This document shows positions 34,707-43,307 of a DNA stretch of 62,013 nt, piece by piece. The stretch lies in NCBI RefSeq assembly GCF_002077945.1, contig NZ_LVYD01000077.1, positions 1 through 62,013 on the forward strand. The letters run 5' to 3'. The position numbers were made by a program, and so were the translations under genes. Numbering within the stretch: position 1 is the stretch's first letter; each line of letters begins with the position of its first letter. The stretch comes from Niastella vici. GTDB taxonomy: Bacteria; Bacteroidota; Bacteroidia; Chitinophagales; Chitinophagaceae. The notes below the pieces were generated by a model. That model was not told the DNA's origin. It saw only the letters and a program-made list of their open reading frames with translations, and made no database searches.

Positions 34707-37148
34707 ATGCTGAAGTTGAAAAATACGCCGATGCCCGTTCAACGAATCCTGTTCGTGATATTATTATATATTATCCCTGTTTCATTGATCGCCCAGGTGC
34801 ATGTTACAGGAAAAACAACCGACAGTGAAAAGAAAATTGTAAGCAGCGCAACGATAACCATCACTTTAAACGAGAAGGTCATTACGAGCGCAGTCAGCGA
34901 TGAACAGGGTAATTTTACCATACAGCTCTCTGATGTAACGAGCCACAATTATATCCTGCACGCTACGCATGTAGGCTACCGTGAAAAAATGGTATTGATA
35001 ATTGTACCCAAGGCAGGGAACGAAGTCCGCCTGGGTAATGTCGTGCTGGATAAAGAATCAAAGGAACTGGCAGCCGTAAGCATTACAGGAAAGGAGAATA
35101 TTTACGAACAGAAGGCAGACAGGTTTGTTTTCAATGTTGAAAAAAGCCTGGAAGCAACCGGCAGCAACGGCTGGGATGCTATTTCGAAAACGCCGGGCAT
35201 ACAATCAAACGGTAATACTATCAGCATAATAGGTAAAAGCGGCATAACGGTAATGGTGAATGACCGCAAAGTACAGTTGAGTGGCGATGAGTTGTTTGCC
35301 TATTTATCTGCTATCCCAACGGAAAACATTGCGGCTATTGAAGTCATTTCCAACCCGGGCGCCAGATACGATGCAGCCGGCAATTCGGGTATCATTAATA
35401 TCAGGCTCAAAAAAAATAAGAATGAAGGACTGGTATTGATTGGCACCGGCACCTACGAACAAAGGACTTCCGGCACATACACCGGCAATATCAGCTATAA
35501 TTACCGGAAAAAATGGCTTACGTTATATGGCTTTATAAATGGCGGCCAAAGGATCACCCAACCGGTAGAACACCAGCAGATCTATTACCCCGCTTCATTG
35601 TGGGCTTCAGAAAATGCAAAACATATTACCAGGAACTATAGTTCTGTTCAATTGGGAGCCGACTTTACCCTCAGCAATAAAGATGTATTAACCGTATTGA
35701 CAGAACGGAACCTTACCAGCAAAACAAAAGAAGATCATAACTCCCTTACCAATATTACAGGGTTGAGCAATTATAAAACAGACTCCCTTATTGAAACAGG
35801 AAATCATATTAACAGGGATTTAAACTACACGAATATAGACCTCACTTATAAGCATATGCTTGATGGTAAAGGATCTAATATTTTACTCACCGGCGATTAC
35901 CTGCAATATACCACCGATCAGGACCAGGCATTGTCATCGGTCACTTATGCGCCCCCGGCCAGTGATCACCGGTTCAATACAGCCAGCTATGCTGCCCAAA
36001 CCATAACAAACTATACCGGCAGACTGGACCTTGAAAAACAGATCAGTAAAGGACTTTCCTTTACCACCGGGTTACGAACATCATTTACTACTACCGATAA
36101 TAATTACCTGTTCTATCGCGGCTACGATCAGGGACCATTGATAGAAGATCCCAACCAGTCGAACCACTTCAATTACCAGGAAAATGTGCAGGCAGCTTAT
36201 GCAAGCGTAAATAAAACCGGTAAACGTATCAATTTTGTGGCCGGCTTGCGCGCTGAATATACCGATATTACGGGCGAACTGGTAGATCAGCATGAGATCA
36301 ATAAACAACATTACCTGAAACTTTTTCCTTCGCTCAATTACCAGCAGATTCTCAACCAAAATAGCAAGCTCACCATTACTTATGGCAGAAGGATCAACAG
36401 ACCTTCCTTTTCCGATCTGAACCCTTTTAAATATTACATCAATCAATATAATTATTCCGAGGGCAATCCGGCGTTACGGCCCTCTTACTCAAACAATGCC
36501 GAAGTAACCTATACCTACAAAGAAAAATATTCAATTGCCGCCTATGCGTTGCTCACAAATAACTTTTTTCAACAGATCCCCTTTATTGATGTTACCCGCA
36601 ACACCGCTTATTTCACGCGGCAGAATTTAGGAAAAATTGACGCTTACGGAATACATAGCTATGCGCCATTCAGGATCACACCGGCATGGTCGGTGAACAG
36701 CACGCTATACCTGTTTTATTATAGCATGAAATTGCCCTACCTGAATGAAATGCTCGACTATGGCCAGTTTACCTTTTATGGCTATCTTAATAATCAGTTT
36801 ACGATCAGTGCTAAAAAGAACCTGACCGCAGAAATAAATTTTAATTACCAGTCGCTCAGCCAGATTTTTCTATACCGGTACCGGCCAAACGGTTATGTGG
36901 ATGCAGGCGTTAAATGGAGCTTTGCCAAAAAGCAGGCAACCCTGGCTATGAACGTGTATGATCTCTTCAAAACCTATCCGCAGCAACAGGTAGTAAATTT
37001 TGCCACCCAGCACTATACATTTAAAAACGCCTACGAAAGCCGCTACCTGCGGCTCACCTTTACCTACAGGTTCGGCAAACAAACCGTTAAAGACAGAAAG
37101 GCTTCAAAAACCGGTAATTCCGAGGAATTTAACCGGGCTAACAATTAA
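34707..37148 (+). CDS. Outer-membrane beta-barrel receptor (TonB-dependent-receptor-like, OMP_b-brl_3 type)
   Basis: 813 residues (ATG 34707; ATG 34731 also possible). Signal peptide (cleavage near LIA-Q, ~30), a CarboxypepD_reg-like domain (~32-120: VHVTGKTTDSEKKIVSSATI), a plug-like domain (~125-235) with DAISKTPGIQ, IEVISNPGARYDAAGNSGIINIRLKK, and a beta-barrel (~240-800). The barrel resembles the OMP_b-brl_3 family and contains GRRINRPSFSDLNPF. A SusD partner is absent, so it is not a glycan importer of the usual kind. It is the second gene of the RiPP operon and could export or re-import the peptide or serve as its receptor or immunity partner; none of these is shown by sequence. Its stop is 16 bp before the next ATG. 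Confidence 0.88.
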   Translation: MLKLKNTPMPVQRILFVILLYIIPVSLIAQVHVTGKTTDSEKKIVSSATITITLNEKVITSAVSDEQGNFTIQLSDVTSHNYILHATHVGYREKMVLIIVPKAGNEVRLGNVVLDKESKELAAVSITGKENIYEQKADRFVFNVEKSLEATGSNGWDAISKTPGIQSNGNTISIIGKSGITVMVNDRKVQLSGDELFAYLSAIPTENIAAIEVISNPGARYDAAGNSGIINIRLKKNKNEGLVLIGTGTYEQRTSGTYTGNISYNYRKKWLTLYGFINGGQRITQPVEHQQIYYPASLWASENAKHITRNYSSVQLGADFTLSNKDVLTVLTERNLTSKTKEDHNSLTNITGLSNYKTDSLIETGNHINRDLNYTNIDLTYKHMLDGKGSNILLTGDYLQYTTDQDQALSSVTYAPPASDHRFNTASYAAQTITNYTGRLDLEKQISKGLSFTTGLRTSFTTTDNNYLFYRGYDQGPLIEDPNQSNHFNYQENVQAAYASVNKTGKRINFVAGLRAEYTDITGELVDQHEINKQHYLKLFPSLNYQQILNQNSKLTITYGRRINRPSFSDLNPFKYYINQYNYSEGNPALRPSYSNNAEVTYTYKEKYSIAAYALLTNNFFQQIPFIDVTRNTAYFTRQNLGKIDAYGIHSYAPFRITPAWSVNSTLYLFYYSMKLPYLNEMLDYGQFTFYGYLNNQFTISAKKNLTAEINFNYQSLSQIFLYRYRPNGYVDAGVKWSFAKKQATLAMNVYDLFKTYPQQQVVNFATQHYTFKNAYESRYLRLTFTYRFGKQTVKDRKASKTGNSEEFNRANN

Positions 37149-37164
37149 CGCTAAAGCATGTGTC

Positions 37165-38340
37165 ATGAATTATCAACTTATTACTCAAAAAACAGCAGAA
37201 GGCAGAAACAGTTATATTCAATACATAAAGCTAATGCTGTATAAAAACCGGAAAGACCTGTTCGATCTGTTGGATTTCGATGCGGAAGCCCCTTTTATGG
37301 AACCGCTCTTATATACATGGTTCAATGCACGTGAAAAGAAGATCAGTATTGAGCAGATATTATTTGGGTATATTGCCCCAGATAAAAGACCAGCCACTAT
37401 ACCTGTTTACCCCGACAATAATGGCATCATTTATTTACCCGGGATCGGTTATTACCATACGAATATTACTGTGGGGCCTGTAGATTATTATGGAAACCCC
37501 AACTCTTCAGCTGCAAGCTTACTGGTAAATGGCCAGGCAATAGAGGCTACCTTTGAAAATATATACCTGTTAAATAATACAGCAATTGAATTATGCCTTC
37601 ACAACAATCCGCTGCTGAACACGCTGTTTGAAGGAAATGAAGACCTGGCCGTTGAAGACACGGTAAGCCGCCATAAACAACATCTCGAAAAAGCGCTGGC
37701 TTACATCAGGGAATTTTATCCCGAATTCGATGCGCTGTTGCATGCCACAATTAAAAGAGTGGTATTATTCAAAAGCCAGCACCTGCGGTCCTTCGCCACC
37801 ATACTGGCCAATGGAACGGCATTCTTTAATGTACAGGACAGTCATGATGAAGTATTCTTCTGTGAAGATATTACCCATCAGTGCGGTCATGTAATTTACT
37901 ATGCGGTGATGTTCAATAAAGCATCTTTCTTCTCGGTTCCACCCGAAACACCCATAAAGCAGTTTAATAAACGGCCCGGCGACGGCAGAACTATGTTGGG
38001 AGCCTACTATTCCCTGCTACCGTTCTTGTTTTCCAATGCAAACTTTTATCGTTTGTATGAAGCGGGCGTTTTCAGCGATCGTCAATTGCATGAATTGCTG
38101 GGCCGGTTCCCTTTCTGCATGAGAAAGTTCAAAGTAGCGCTGGAGGATTTCAGATCGGGCGAAATGCTATCGGAAAAAGGGCGATCGTTATGGCAGGAGT
38201 TTGAACAGGCATTTAACGAATTGGATGAAAAGGTAAGCTCCTTTATATACCAGTACGATAGTTCGAACCAGGGCTATGATTTTTCATACGAAAACTTCCT
38301 GTTATTAAACCCCATTGATAGCTCCCTGGCCATTAAATAA
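37165..38340 (+). CDS. HQxxH protein resembling HExxH-type peptide-modification enzymes
   Basis: 391 residues from ATG 37165 (upstream codons lie inside the receptor gene). A metal-binding-like motif H238-Q-C-G-H242 follows FFCEDIT, with a conserved-looking approach (RVVLFKSQHLRSFATILANGTAFFNVQ) and Phe/Tyr-rich helices after it. This layout recalls the HExxH-motif RiPP enzymes, some of which are Fe/2-oxoglutarate peptide beta-hydroxylases. Here Glu is replaced by Gln, so a zinc-protease mechanism is excluded, but a two-His iron site remains possible. No signal peptide is seen, so it is cytoplasmic, as expected for a tailoring enzyme. Assignment to that family is tentative; a different cytoplasmic metalloprotein is the alternative. 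Confidence 0.6.
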   Translation: MNYQLITQKTAEGRNSYIQYIKLMLYKNRKDLFDLLDFDAEAPFMEPLLYTWFNAREKKISIEQILFGYIAPDKRPATIPVYPDNNGIIYLPGIGYYHTNITVGPVDYYGNPNSSAASLLVNGQAIEATFENIYLLNNTAIELCLHNNPLLNTLFEGNEDLAVEDTVSRHKQHLEKALAYIREFYPEFDALLHATIKRVVLFKSQHLRSFATILANGTAFFNVQDSHDEVFFCEDITHQCGHVIYYAVMFNKASFFSVPPETPIKQFNKRPGDGRTMLGAYYSLLPFLFSNANFYRLYEAGVFSDRQLHELLGRFPFCMRKFKVALEDFRSGEMLSEKGRSLWQEFEQAFNELDEKVSSFIYQYDSSNQGYDFSYENFLLLNPIDSSLAIK

Positions 38341-38366
38341 CAACATTATTAAACCGACGCGACCGG

Positions 38367-39800
38367 ATGAAAGAGTTAATTTGTTTGCACACCAGAAAAA
38401 TACTGGAATATACGAATGACCAACAGGAACAATTGAATGCTCCCGGTTCAGCTCATACCTATCCTGTTATCGATGGCATTCCTGTGCTTGTACCTAATCC
38501 ATCCCTGTTCCTGGCAGAATCTTATTACCAGTATAGCAAATATATTTTAAAACAGCAGGAAGCAGCGGGCCAATACAGCAACCCTTACCAGGGATTGTCG
38601 TTCAGAAAAAATACAGCCGAAAGTCTTCAAAAGAGCACGCTTTCAAATCTGCGCCTGATACAAAATGCGATTAACGTCACGGAAAAATATTTCGACAAGG
38701 CGCAATTGATGCATGTTGCTGTAAATAATAAATTCCAGGATATACGCCAGGTCAACGCATTTCCCTATCTGAAAAGAGACTGGTGCGGTTTGCCTGCGGC
38801 GGAAGAAGAACTTGGTATTATTCGCAACAGTCTCGGCGCTATCATTCGTGAACACTGCCACGAAACAAAAACGGCATTGGTACTCGGGGCCGGACTGGGG
38901 CGCATTGCCTGGGACATCAGCGAATATTTTGATCATCTTTATGCTACTGATCTGGCATTGCCTATGGCATCGTTCTATAATAAGATCGCCAAAGGCGGCC
39001 AAATTAATTTTGCAGACATAATGCTAACGCAAATACGGGATAATATGCACAGCACCAGAAACATAACTGCTTCGGCTGCTGCTGTTGGATACACCGATAA
39101 AGACAGAGCCGGCATCAATAATAAACTCTCTTACTTTTTGTCCGATGCCACGCGTTTGCCATTGCCCGACCGCTCTGTATCCTGTATTATCTCTGTTTAT
39201 TTTACCGATGTATTACCCTTTCCTAAACTATTTCCCGAAGTGAACAGGGTACTTAAAAAAGACGGGCTGTTTATACATTTTGGACCGCTGGGCAACAATT
39301 TCAGCCAGGTACAATCTATGTTCACTGCTGAAGACATCAAGGCGTACCTGTACAAATATGGATTTGAATGGGTTTATGAAAACAACGCCGGCTCTTTTCA
39401 TATAAAAGCAGCAGAGAAAATGCACGCCAATTTTTACGATAACTGGGTGTATGCAGCCCGAAAAAAAGAAGCGGCCGATGAACAACTGATGGCCGAGCGG
39501 CTGACTGCCGATAGCATTATCGGTCTTCATTCAAACTTCCGGTTTACTATTGAAGGCGAAAAAAACAGTTCCGGTGAAGCTGTCAGGCATACTTTATACA
39601 ATTGTTACAAGGGCAGGGAATATCAGGACGCAGGAGAAGTTATTGAATTCCTTTTTCGGGTAAATGGTAAAAGATCAGTGCGGGAACTGGTAACGGAATA
39701 TGACAATCATACAGATACCGGTGACAAAATGCAGTCTGTGCTTTCACTTACCAGGTTCCTCATACGCGAGCAAATACTCACCATCGTTAAGACATCATAG
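38367..39800 (+). CDS. SAM methyltransferase with N-terminal Trm112-like and C-terminal PqqD-like domains
   Basis: 477 residues. Residues ~1-50 resemble a Trm112-like zinc-ribbon remnant (ICLHTRKILEY, YPVIDGIPVLVPNP). Residues ~165-360 are a class I methyltransferase: VLGAGLGR at 172-179 is the SAM loop, YATDLALPM the acidic strand-2 end, YFLSDATRLPLPDRSV motif III, and DGLFIHFGPLGNNF recalls the carnosine N-methyltransferase (N2227) family. Residues ~415-477 (VIEFLFRVNGKRSVRELV, then SLTRFLIREQIL) look like a PqqD/RRE fold, which in many RiPP pathways binds the precursor leader. A peptide methyltransferase that carries its own leader reader is the natural reading. It starts 26 bp after the HQxxH gene. 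Confidence 0.75.
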   Translation: MKELICLHTRKILEYTNDQQEQLNAPGSAHTYPVIDGIPVLVPNPSLFLAESYYQYSKYILKQQEAAGQYSNPYQGLSFRKNTAESLQKSTLSNLRLIQNAINVTEKYFDKAQLMHVAVNNKFQDIRQVNAFPYLKRDWCGLPAAEEELGIIRNSLGAIIREHCHETKTALVLGAGLGRIAWDISEYFDHLYATDLALPMASFYNKIAKGGQINFADIMLTQIRDNMHSTRNITASAAAVGYTDKDRAGINNKLSYFLSDATRLPLPDRSVSCIISVYFTDVLPFPKLFPEVNRVLKKDGLFIHFGPLGNNFSQVQSMFTAEDIKAYLYKYGFEWVYENNAGSFHIKAAEKMHANFYDNWVYAARKKEAADEQLMAERLTADSIIGLHSNFRFTIEGEKNSSGEAVRHTLYNCYKGREYQDAGEVIEFLFRVNGKRSVRELVTEYDNHTDTGDKMQSVLSLTRFLIREQILTIVKTS

Positions 39801-39823
39801 TAGACAGACAGCAATTTTTATTC

Positions 39824-42022
39824 ATGAAAAAATTTCCTTTTTTCCGGCAACTCGACCAAATGGATTGTGGCCCTACGTGCTTAAAGATGATAGCCAGATT
39901 CTATGGAAAGAATTATAGCGTAGAACATTTAAGAAGCAAAAGCTATATAACACGTAACGGTGTAAGTTTCCTGGGGCTTTCACAGGCTGCTGAATCAATA
40001 GGCATCAAAACCCTGTCAGTGAATATTGATTTTAAAAAATTAAGAGACGATGCGCCTCTCCCTTGCATTGTACACTGGAAACAAAAACACTTCGTGATCG
40101 TTTACAAAACCGATAATCGTTTTATTTATGTTGCCAATCCGGCAATAGGATTATTAAAACAGCGTCATAATAAATTCCTGGCCGGATGGCGGCACAATTC
40201 TGATATAAATGGCGAAGGGCCGGTATTATTGTTTAAGCCCACCAGGGAGTTTTATGACAACAAAGATGTGCCAGAAAAGAAAATCTGGGAAGAAGGAAAG
40301 TTTCTGTGGCATTATATAAAACCACATAAAAAAATATTGTACCAGTTATTACTGGGCCTTATAGCAGCCACTATCATACTCCTGGTTTTTCCGTTCACCA
40401 CACAGGCGATCGTTGATTATGGTATAGGCAATAAAAGCCTGTCTTTTATTTATATTATTTTACTGGGACAGTTGATGCTGTTCATTTCACAATCGGCCAT
40501 TGAAACGGTACGAAGCTGGCTGCTGCTTCACCTGAGCGCCAGGATAAATATTTCCATTATTTCAGATTTCCTGTCAAAGATCATGAAGCTCCCCGTTTCT
40601 TTCTTTGAGTCGAAACTGACGGGCGATCTGTTACAACGCATCGAAGACAACCAGCGCATTGAAAATTTTCTGTCATCCACTACCCTCAATGTGCTCTTTT
40701 CGATGGTATCGCTGATCATCTTCGGCTCCATACTGGCCACATACAACGGAAAGATCTTCTTTATCTTCCTGGCAGCCACCATTATTTACATTGGCTGGGT
40801 AGTATTATTTGTAAAAAAGAGAGCGATCCTCGATTACCAGCGACACGATGAAGCGGCTGCCAATAGAAGCGGTATCCTGGAACTGATCAATGGCATTACT
40901 GAAATAAAGCTCAACAACAGCCAGATCCGCCGCCGCTGGGAATGGGAGATCATTCAAATGCGGCTGTACAAGGTACTGATGAAAGGCCTGGCATTGGGAC
41001 AAATACAATCAAATGGCGCCAACTTTATCAACCAGTTAAAAAATATTGTCATAGTGATCATAGCTGCTGAAAGTGTAGTGCGCTCACAAATCACCCTTGG
41101 CAGCATGATGGCGATCCAATACATCATAGGACAATTGAACACACCTATCAACTCCCTGATCACTTTTTTCCAATCTGCCCAGGATGCCAGGCTCAGCATT
41201 AAGCGGCTTTCTGAAATTCATAACGAATTATCGGAAGAAGATGAGTTATCTAAAAACGGAACAACCGTTGCTCCCCAACCCGGCAGTATCAAACTGGTGA
41301 ATGCCAGCTTCAGATATGGCGGAACAACAAGATGGATCCTGAACAATATCGATCTTGAAATTCCACAGGGAAAAGTGACGGCCATCGTAGGCACCAGCGG
41401 AAGCGGCAAAACCACTTTATTAAAGCTGATCCTGAAATTATACAAAATAACACAGGGAGAGATCAGGGTAGCTGATGAAAATATACTGAATATAAATACC
41501 GACCAGTGGCGGGCCCAATGCGGCGTAGTGATGCAGGACGGTTTTATTTTTTCAGACACGGTTGCCAGGAACATCTCTGAATCGGCATCAGATGAACCTA
41601 TTGGTAAAGAGCGTTTAAAAAATGCCGTAACGATCAGCAATCTCGGTACGCTGATTGAAAATTTGCCCAATGGCTATTCTGCCAATCTGGGTTATAACGG
41701 CGTTTCGCTTAGCGGCGGTGAAAAACAGCGCATACTCATTGCCAGGGCTGTATACAAAAATCCTTCCTATCTCTTTCTGGACGAGGCTACCAGTTCACTC
41801 GATGCCAATAATGAAAAGGAAATACTCGGCAGGCTGTCTGAATTTTATAAAGGCAAAACAGTGGTGATCGTTGCACACCGGTTAAGCACCGTAAAGAACG
41901 CCGATCAAATTGTAGTAATGAGCAAAGGTGCCATTGTAGAATGCGGCACGCATGAAGAATTAGTAGCAGCTAAAGGTCATTATTTTACGCTTATCAAAAA
42001 TCAACTGGAACTGGGCAATTAA
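39824..42022 (+). CDS. C39-peptidase ABC exporter (PCAT type) of the RiPP operon
   Basis: 732 residues. An N-terminal C39 peptidase (~1-140) has Q9 (oxyanion) and Cys15 in DQMDCGPTC, His89 in KHFVIVY, and, 16 residues later, Asn105 in VANPA where the family has Asp (ComA D112, same spacing). Six membrane helices (~160-450) follow, then an ATPase with Walker A GTSGSGKT at 523-530, signature LSGGEKQR (~628) and Walker B YLFLDEATSSLD. Such proteins cut double-glycine leaders and export the core across the inner membrane. The precursor ending its leader in ITGG is the evident substrate. The Asp-to-Asn change may lower or tune peptidase activity. The downstream HlyD-like gene is its likely adaptor. 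Confidence 0.95.
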   Translation: MKKFPFFRQLDQMDCGPTCLKMIARFYGKNYSVEHLRSKSYITRNGVSFLGLSQAAESIGIKTLSVNIDFKKLRDDAPLPCIVHWKQKHFVIVYKTDNRFIYVANPAIGLLKQRHNKFLAGWRHNSDINGEGPVLLFKPTREFYDNKDVPEKKIWEEGKFLWHYIKPHKKILYQLLLGLIAATIILLVFPFTTQAIVDYGIGNKSLSFIYIILLGQLMLFISQSAIETVRSWLLLHLSARINISIISDFLSKIMKLPVSFFESKLTGDLLQRIEDNQRIENFLSSTTLNVLFSMVSLIIFGSILATYNGKIFFIFLAATIIYIGWVVLFVKKRAILDYQRHDEAAANRSGILELINGITEIKLNNSQIRRRWEWEIIQMRLYKVLMKGLALGQIQSNGANFINQLKNIVIVIIAAESVVRSQITLGSMMAIQYIIGQLNTPINSLITFFQSAQDARLSIKRLSEIHNELSEEDELSKNGTTVAPQPGSIKLVNASFRYGGTTRWILNNIDLEIPQGKVTAIVGTSGSGKTTLLKLILKLYKITQGEIRVADENILNINTDQWRAQCGVVMQDGFIFSDTVARNISESASDEPIGKERLKNAVTISNLGTLIENLPNGYSANLGYNGVSLSGGEKQRILIARAVYKNPSYLFLDEATSSLDANNEKEILGRLSEFYKGKTVVIVAHRLSTVKNADQIVVMSKGAIVECGTHEELVAAKGHYFTLIKNQLELGN

Positions 42023-42038
42023 TGTATAATTTTTGCAT

Positions 42039-42743
42039 ATGAGCAAGCTGGATCAACTACCCGAAGAAAATGAGGTCACACGGGAGGTTATTGGAAAGCC
42101 TCCGCCAAATATCGTTTTATATGGTTCAGGATTGATCTTATGGATAGTATTGGTTTTACTGGTATTTTCCTGGATCATTTATATACCTGATCGTATCACC
42201 GGTTCCATTAGCCTGGGCACCAACAGGCAGGTAATCAGGATAAACGCGCCTGTTAACGGGGAAATGTATACGTTGGCCAGGGAGGGGCAAACAGTACAAA
42301 AAGACTCCCCACTGTATATTATAACAACCCCGCAAAGTAACTATACTGTAAAATGCCCCGCTACGGGTAAAATCACTTTTCTATACCAGACAGCTGCCCT
42401 CACCAAAGGCGACCTGGTTGCTGCCGTTGTGCCGCCTGATACTCCGGCTACGGTTGGCCGAATGATCATACCGGTTGACAAATCAATGCGGGTTCGGGTT
42501 GGCCTGCCGGTAAGCGCTATTGTAAAAGGTGTAAAGAACCGGGAATCCCTTTCTTTTTCAGGAACCACTACCGGTATATCGCTGGTACCGGATAAAAAAC
42601 ACTATATTGTCACCGTTATTTTTCCGAAAGGAATTCATCTTCCTGCCGGCGCATTACCTTCCACCGCTTTGCTCGAAGGAGAAGCGCAACTGGTAACCGG
42701 TAACAGGAGATTGATCCAACGGATCTTCGGTTACTTTAACTAA
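42039..42743 (+). CDS. Short HlyD-like membrane fusion protein
   Basis: 234 residues from ATG 42039 (a TTG at 42033 is also in frame). A cytoplasmic tail of ~28 residues, one membrane helix (LYGSGLILWIVLVLLVFSWI), then a periplasmic beta-rich part with two lipoyl-like halves: VIRINAPVNGEMYTLAREGQTVQKDSPLYII and VKCPATGKITFLYQTAALTKGDLV. The long coiled-coil hairpin of classical HlyD proteins is missing, so the chain is about half the usual 400 residues. It lies 16 bp after the exporter gene and probably links it to periplasmic or outer-membrane partners. Without a coiled coil, direct docking on a TolC-like channel is doubtful. Confidence 0.8.
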   Translation: MSKLDQLPEENEVTREVIGKPPPNIVLYGSGLILWIVLVLLVFSWIIYIPDRITGSISLGTNRQVIRINAPVNGEMYTLAREGQTVQKDSPLYIITTPQSNYTVKCPATGKITFLYQTAALTKGDLVAAVVPPDTPATVGRMIIPVDKSMRVRVGLPVSAIVKGVKNRESLSFSGTTTGISLVPDKKHYIVTVIFPKGIHLPAGALPSTALLEGEAQLVTGNRRLIQRIFGYFN

Positions 42744-42749
42744 AAACAC

Positions 42750-43307
42750 ATGCTGCTGAGCTCAGCCCAACCAAAGCAGATAAGTAAACTTACCGGCTGG
42801 TTACTCTTTTTCATGATGACCTGCGCAGGTACCGTTTTTGCACAATCAAGCGAGCCTGGTTATAAAGGGGTCGACAGCTTTCCGCCCAATGTGGGCGATA
42901 TCTCCTACAATGCTGCGCTCGACGACTCAACCTTTATTGTTTGCAATCCCAAACGGGTTTTTCAATACTACAATACCGGCTCTTATTACAGGCAACACAA
43001 GCGGGAAATAGAGCATTATTTTAAAAGCCGCTATCAACCCGCCGTACAAAACGCCGCGCAAACCGGCTTTCTTACCATTCGTTTTATCATCAATTGTTCA
43101 GGAAAAACAGGGCGCTTCAGAATGGTTGAACTGGACGCCAGCTATCAGCCTTATATATTCGACAGGGTTATCAGCAGCCAGTTAATGAAACTGACAAAGG
43201 AATTGCAGGGCTGGCAACCTGCTGTTTATAAAGATACCATATACGACAGCTATCAATATATAACCTTCAAACTAAATAAAGGAGCAATAGAATGTGTGCT
43301 ACCCTGA
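42750..43307 (+). CDS. Periplasmic TonB-C-terminal-like protein
   Basis: 185 residues. Signal peptide or anchor (WLLFFMMTCAGTVFA-Q, ~32). Residues ~95-180 (TGFLTIRFIINCSGKTGRFRMVELD, then a helix and LQGWQPA) resemble the TonB C-terminal/energy-transducer fold, which contacts outer-membrane receptors. It lacks the N-terminal TonB membrane anchor plus Pro-rich arm. Its presence in the same operon as the beta-barrel receptor suggests it meets that receptor, but this is inference. It overlaps the next gene by 16 bp. Confidence 0.6.
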   Translation: MLLSSAQPKQISKLTGWLLFFMMTCAGTVFAQSSEPGYKGVDSFPPNVGDISYNAALDDSTFIVCNPKRVFQYYNTGSYYRQHKREIEHYFKSRYQPAVQNAAQTGFLTIRFIINCSGKTGRFRMVELDASYQPYIFDRVISSQLMKLTKELQGWQPAVYKDTIYDSYQYITFKLNKGAIECVLP

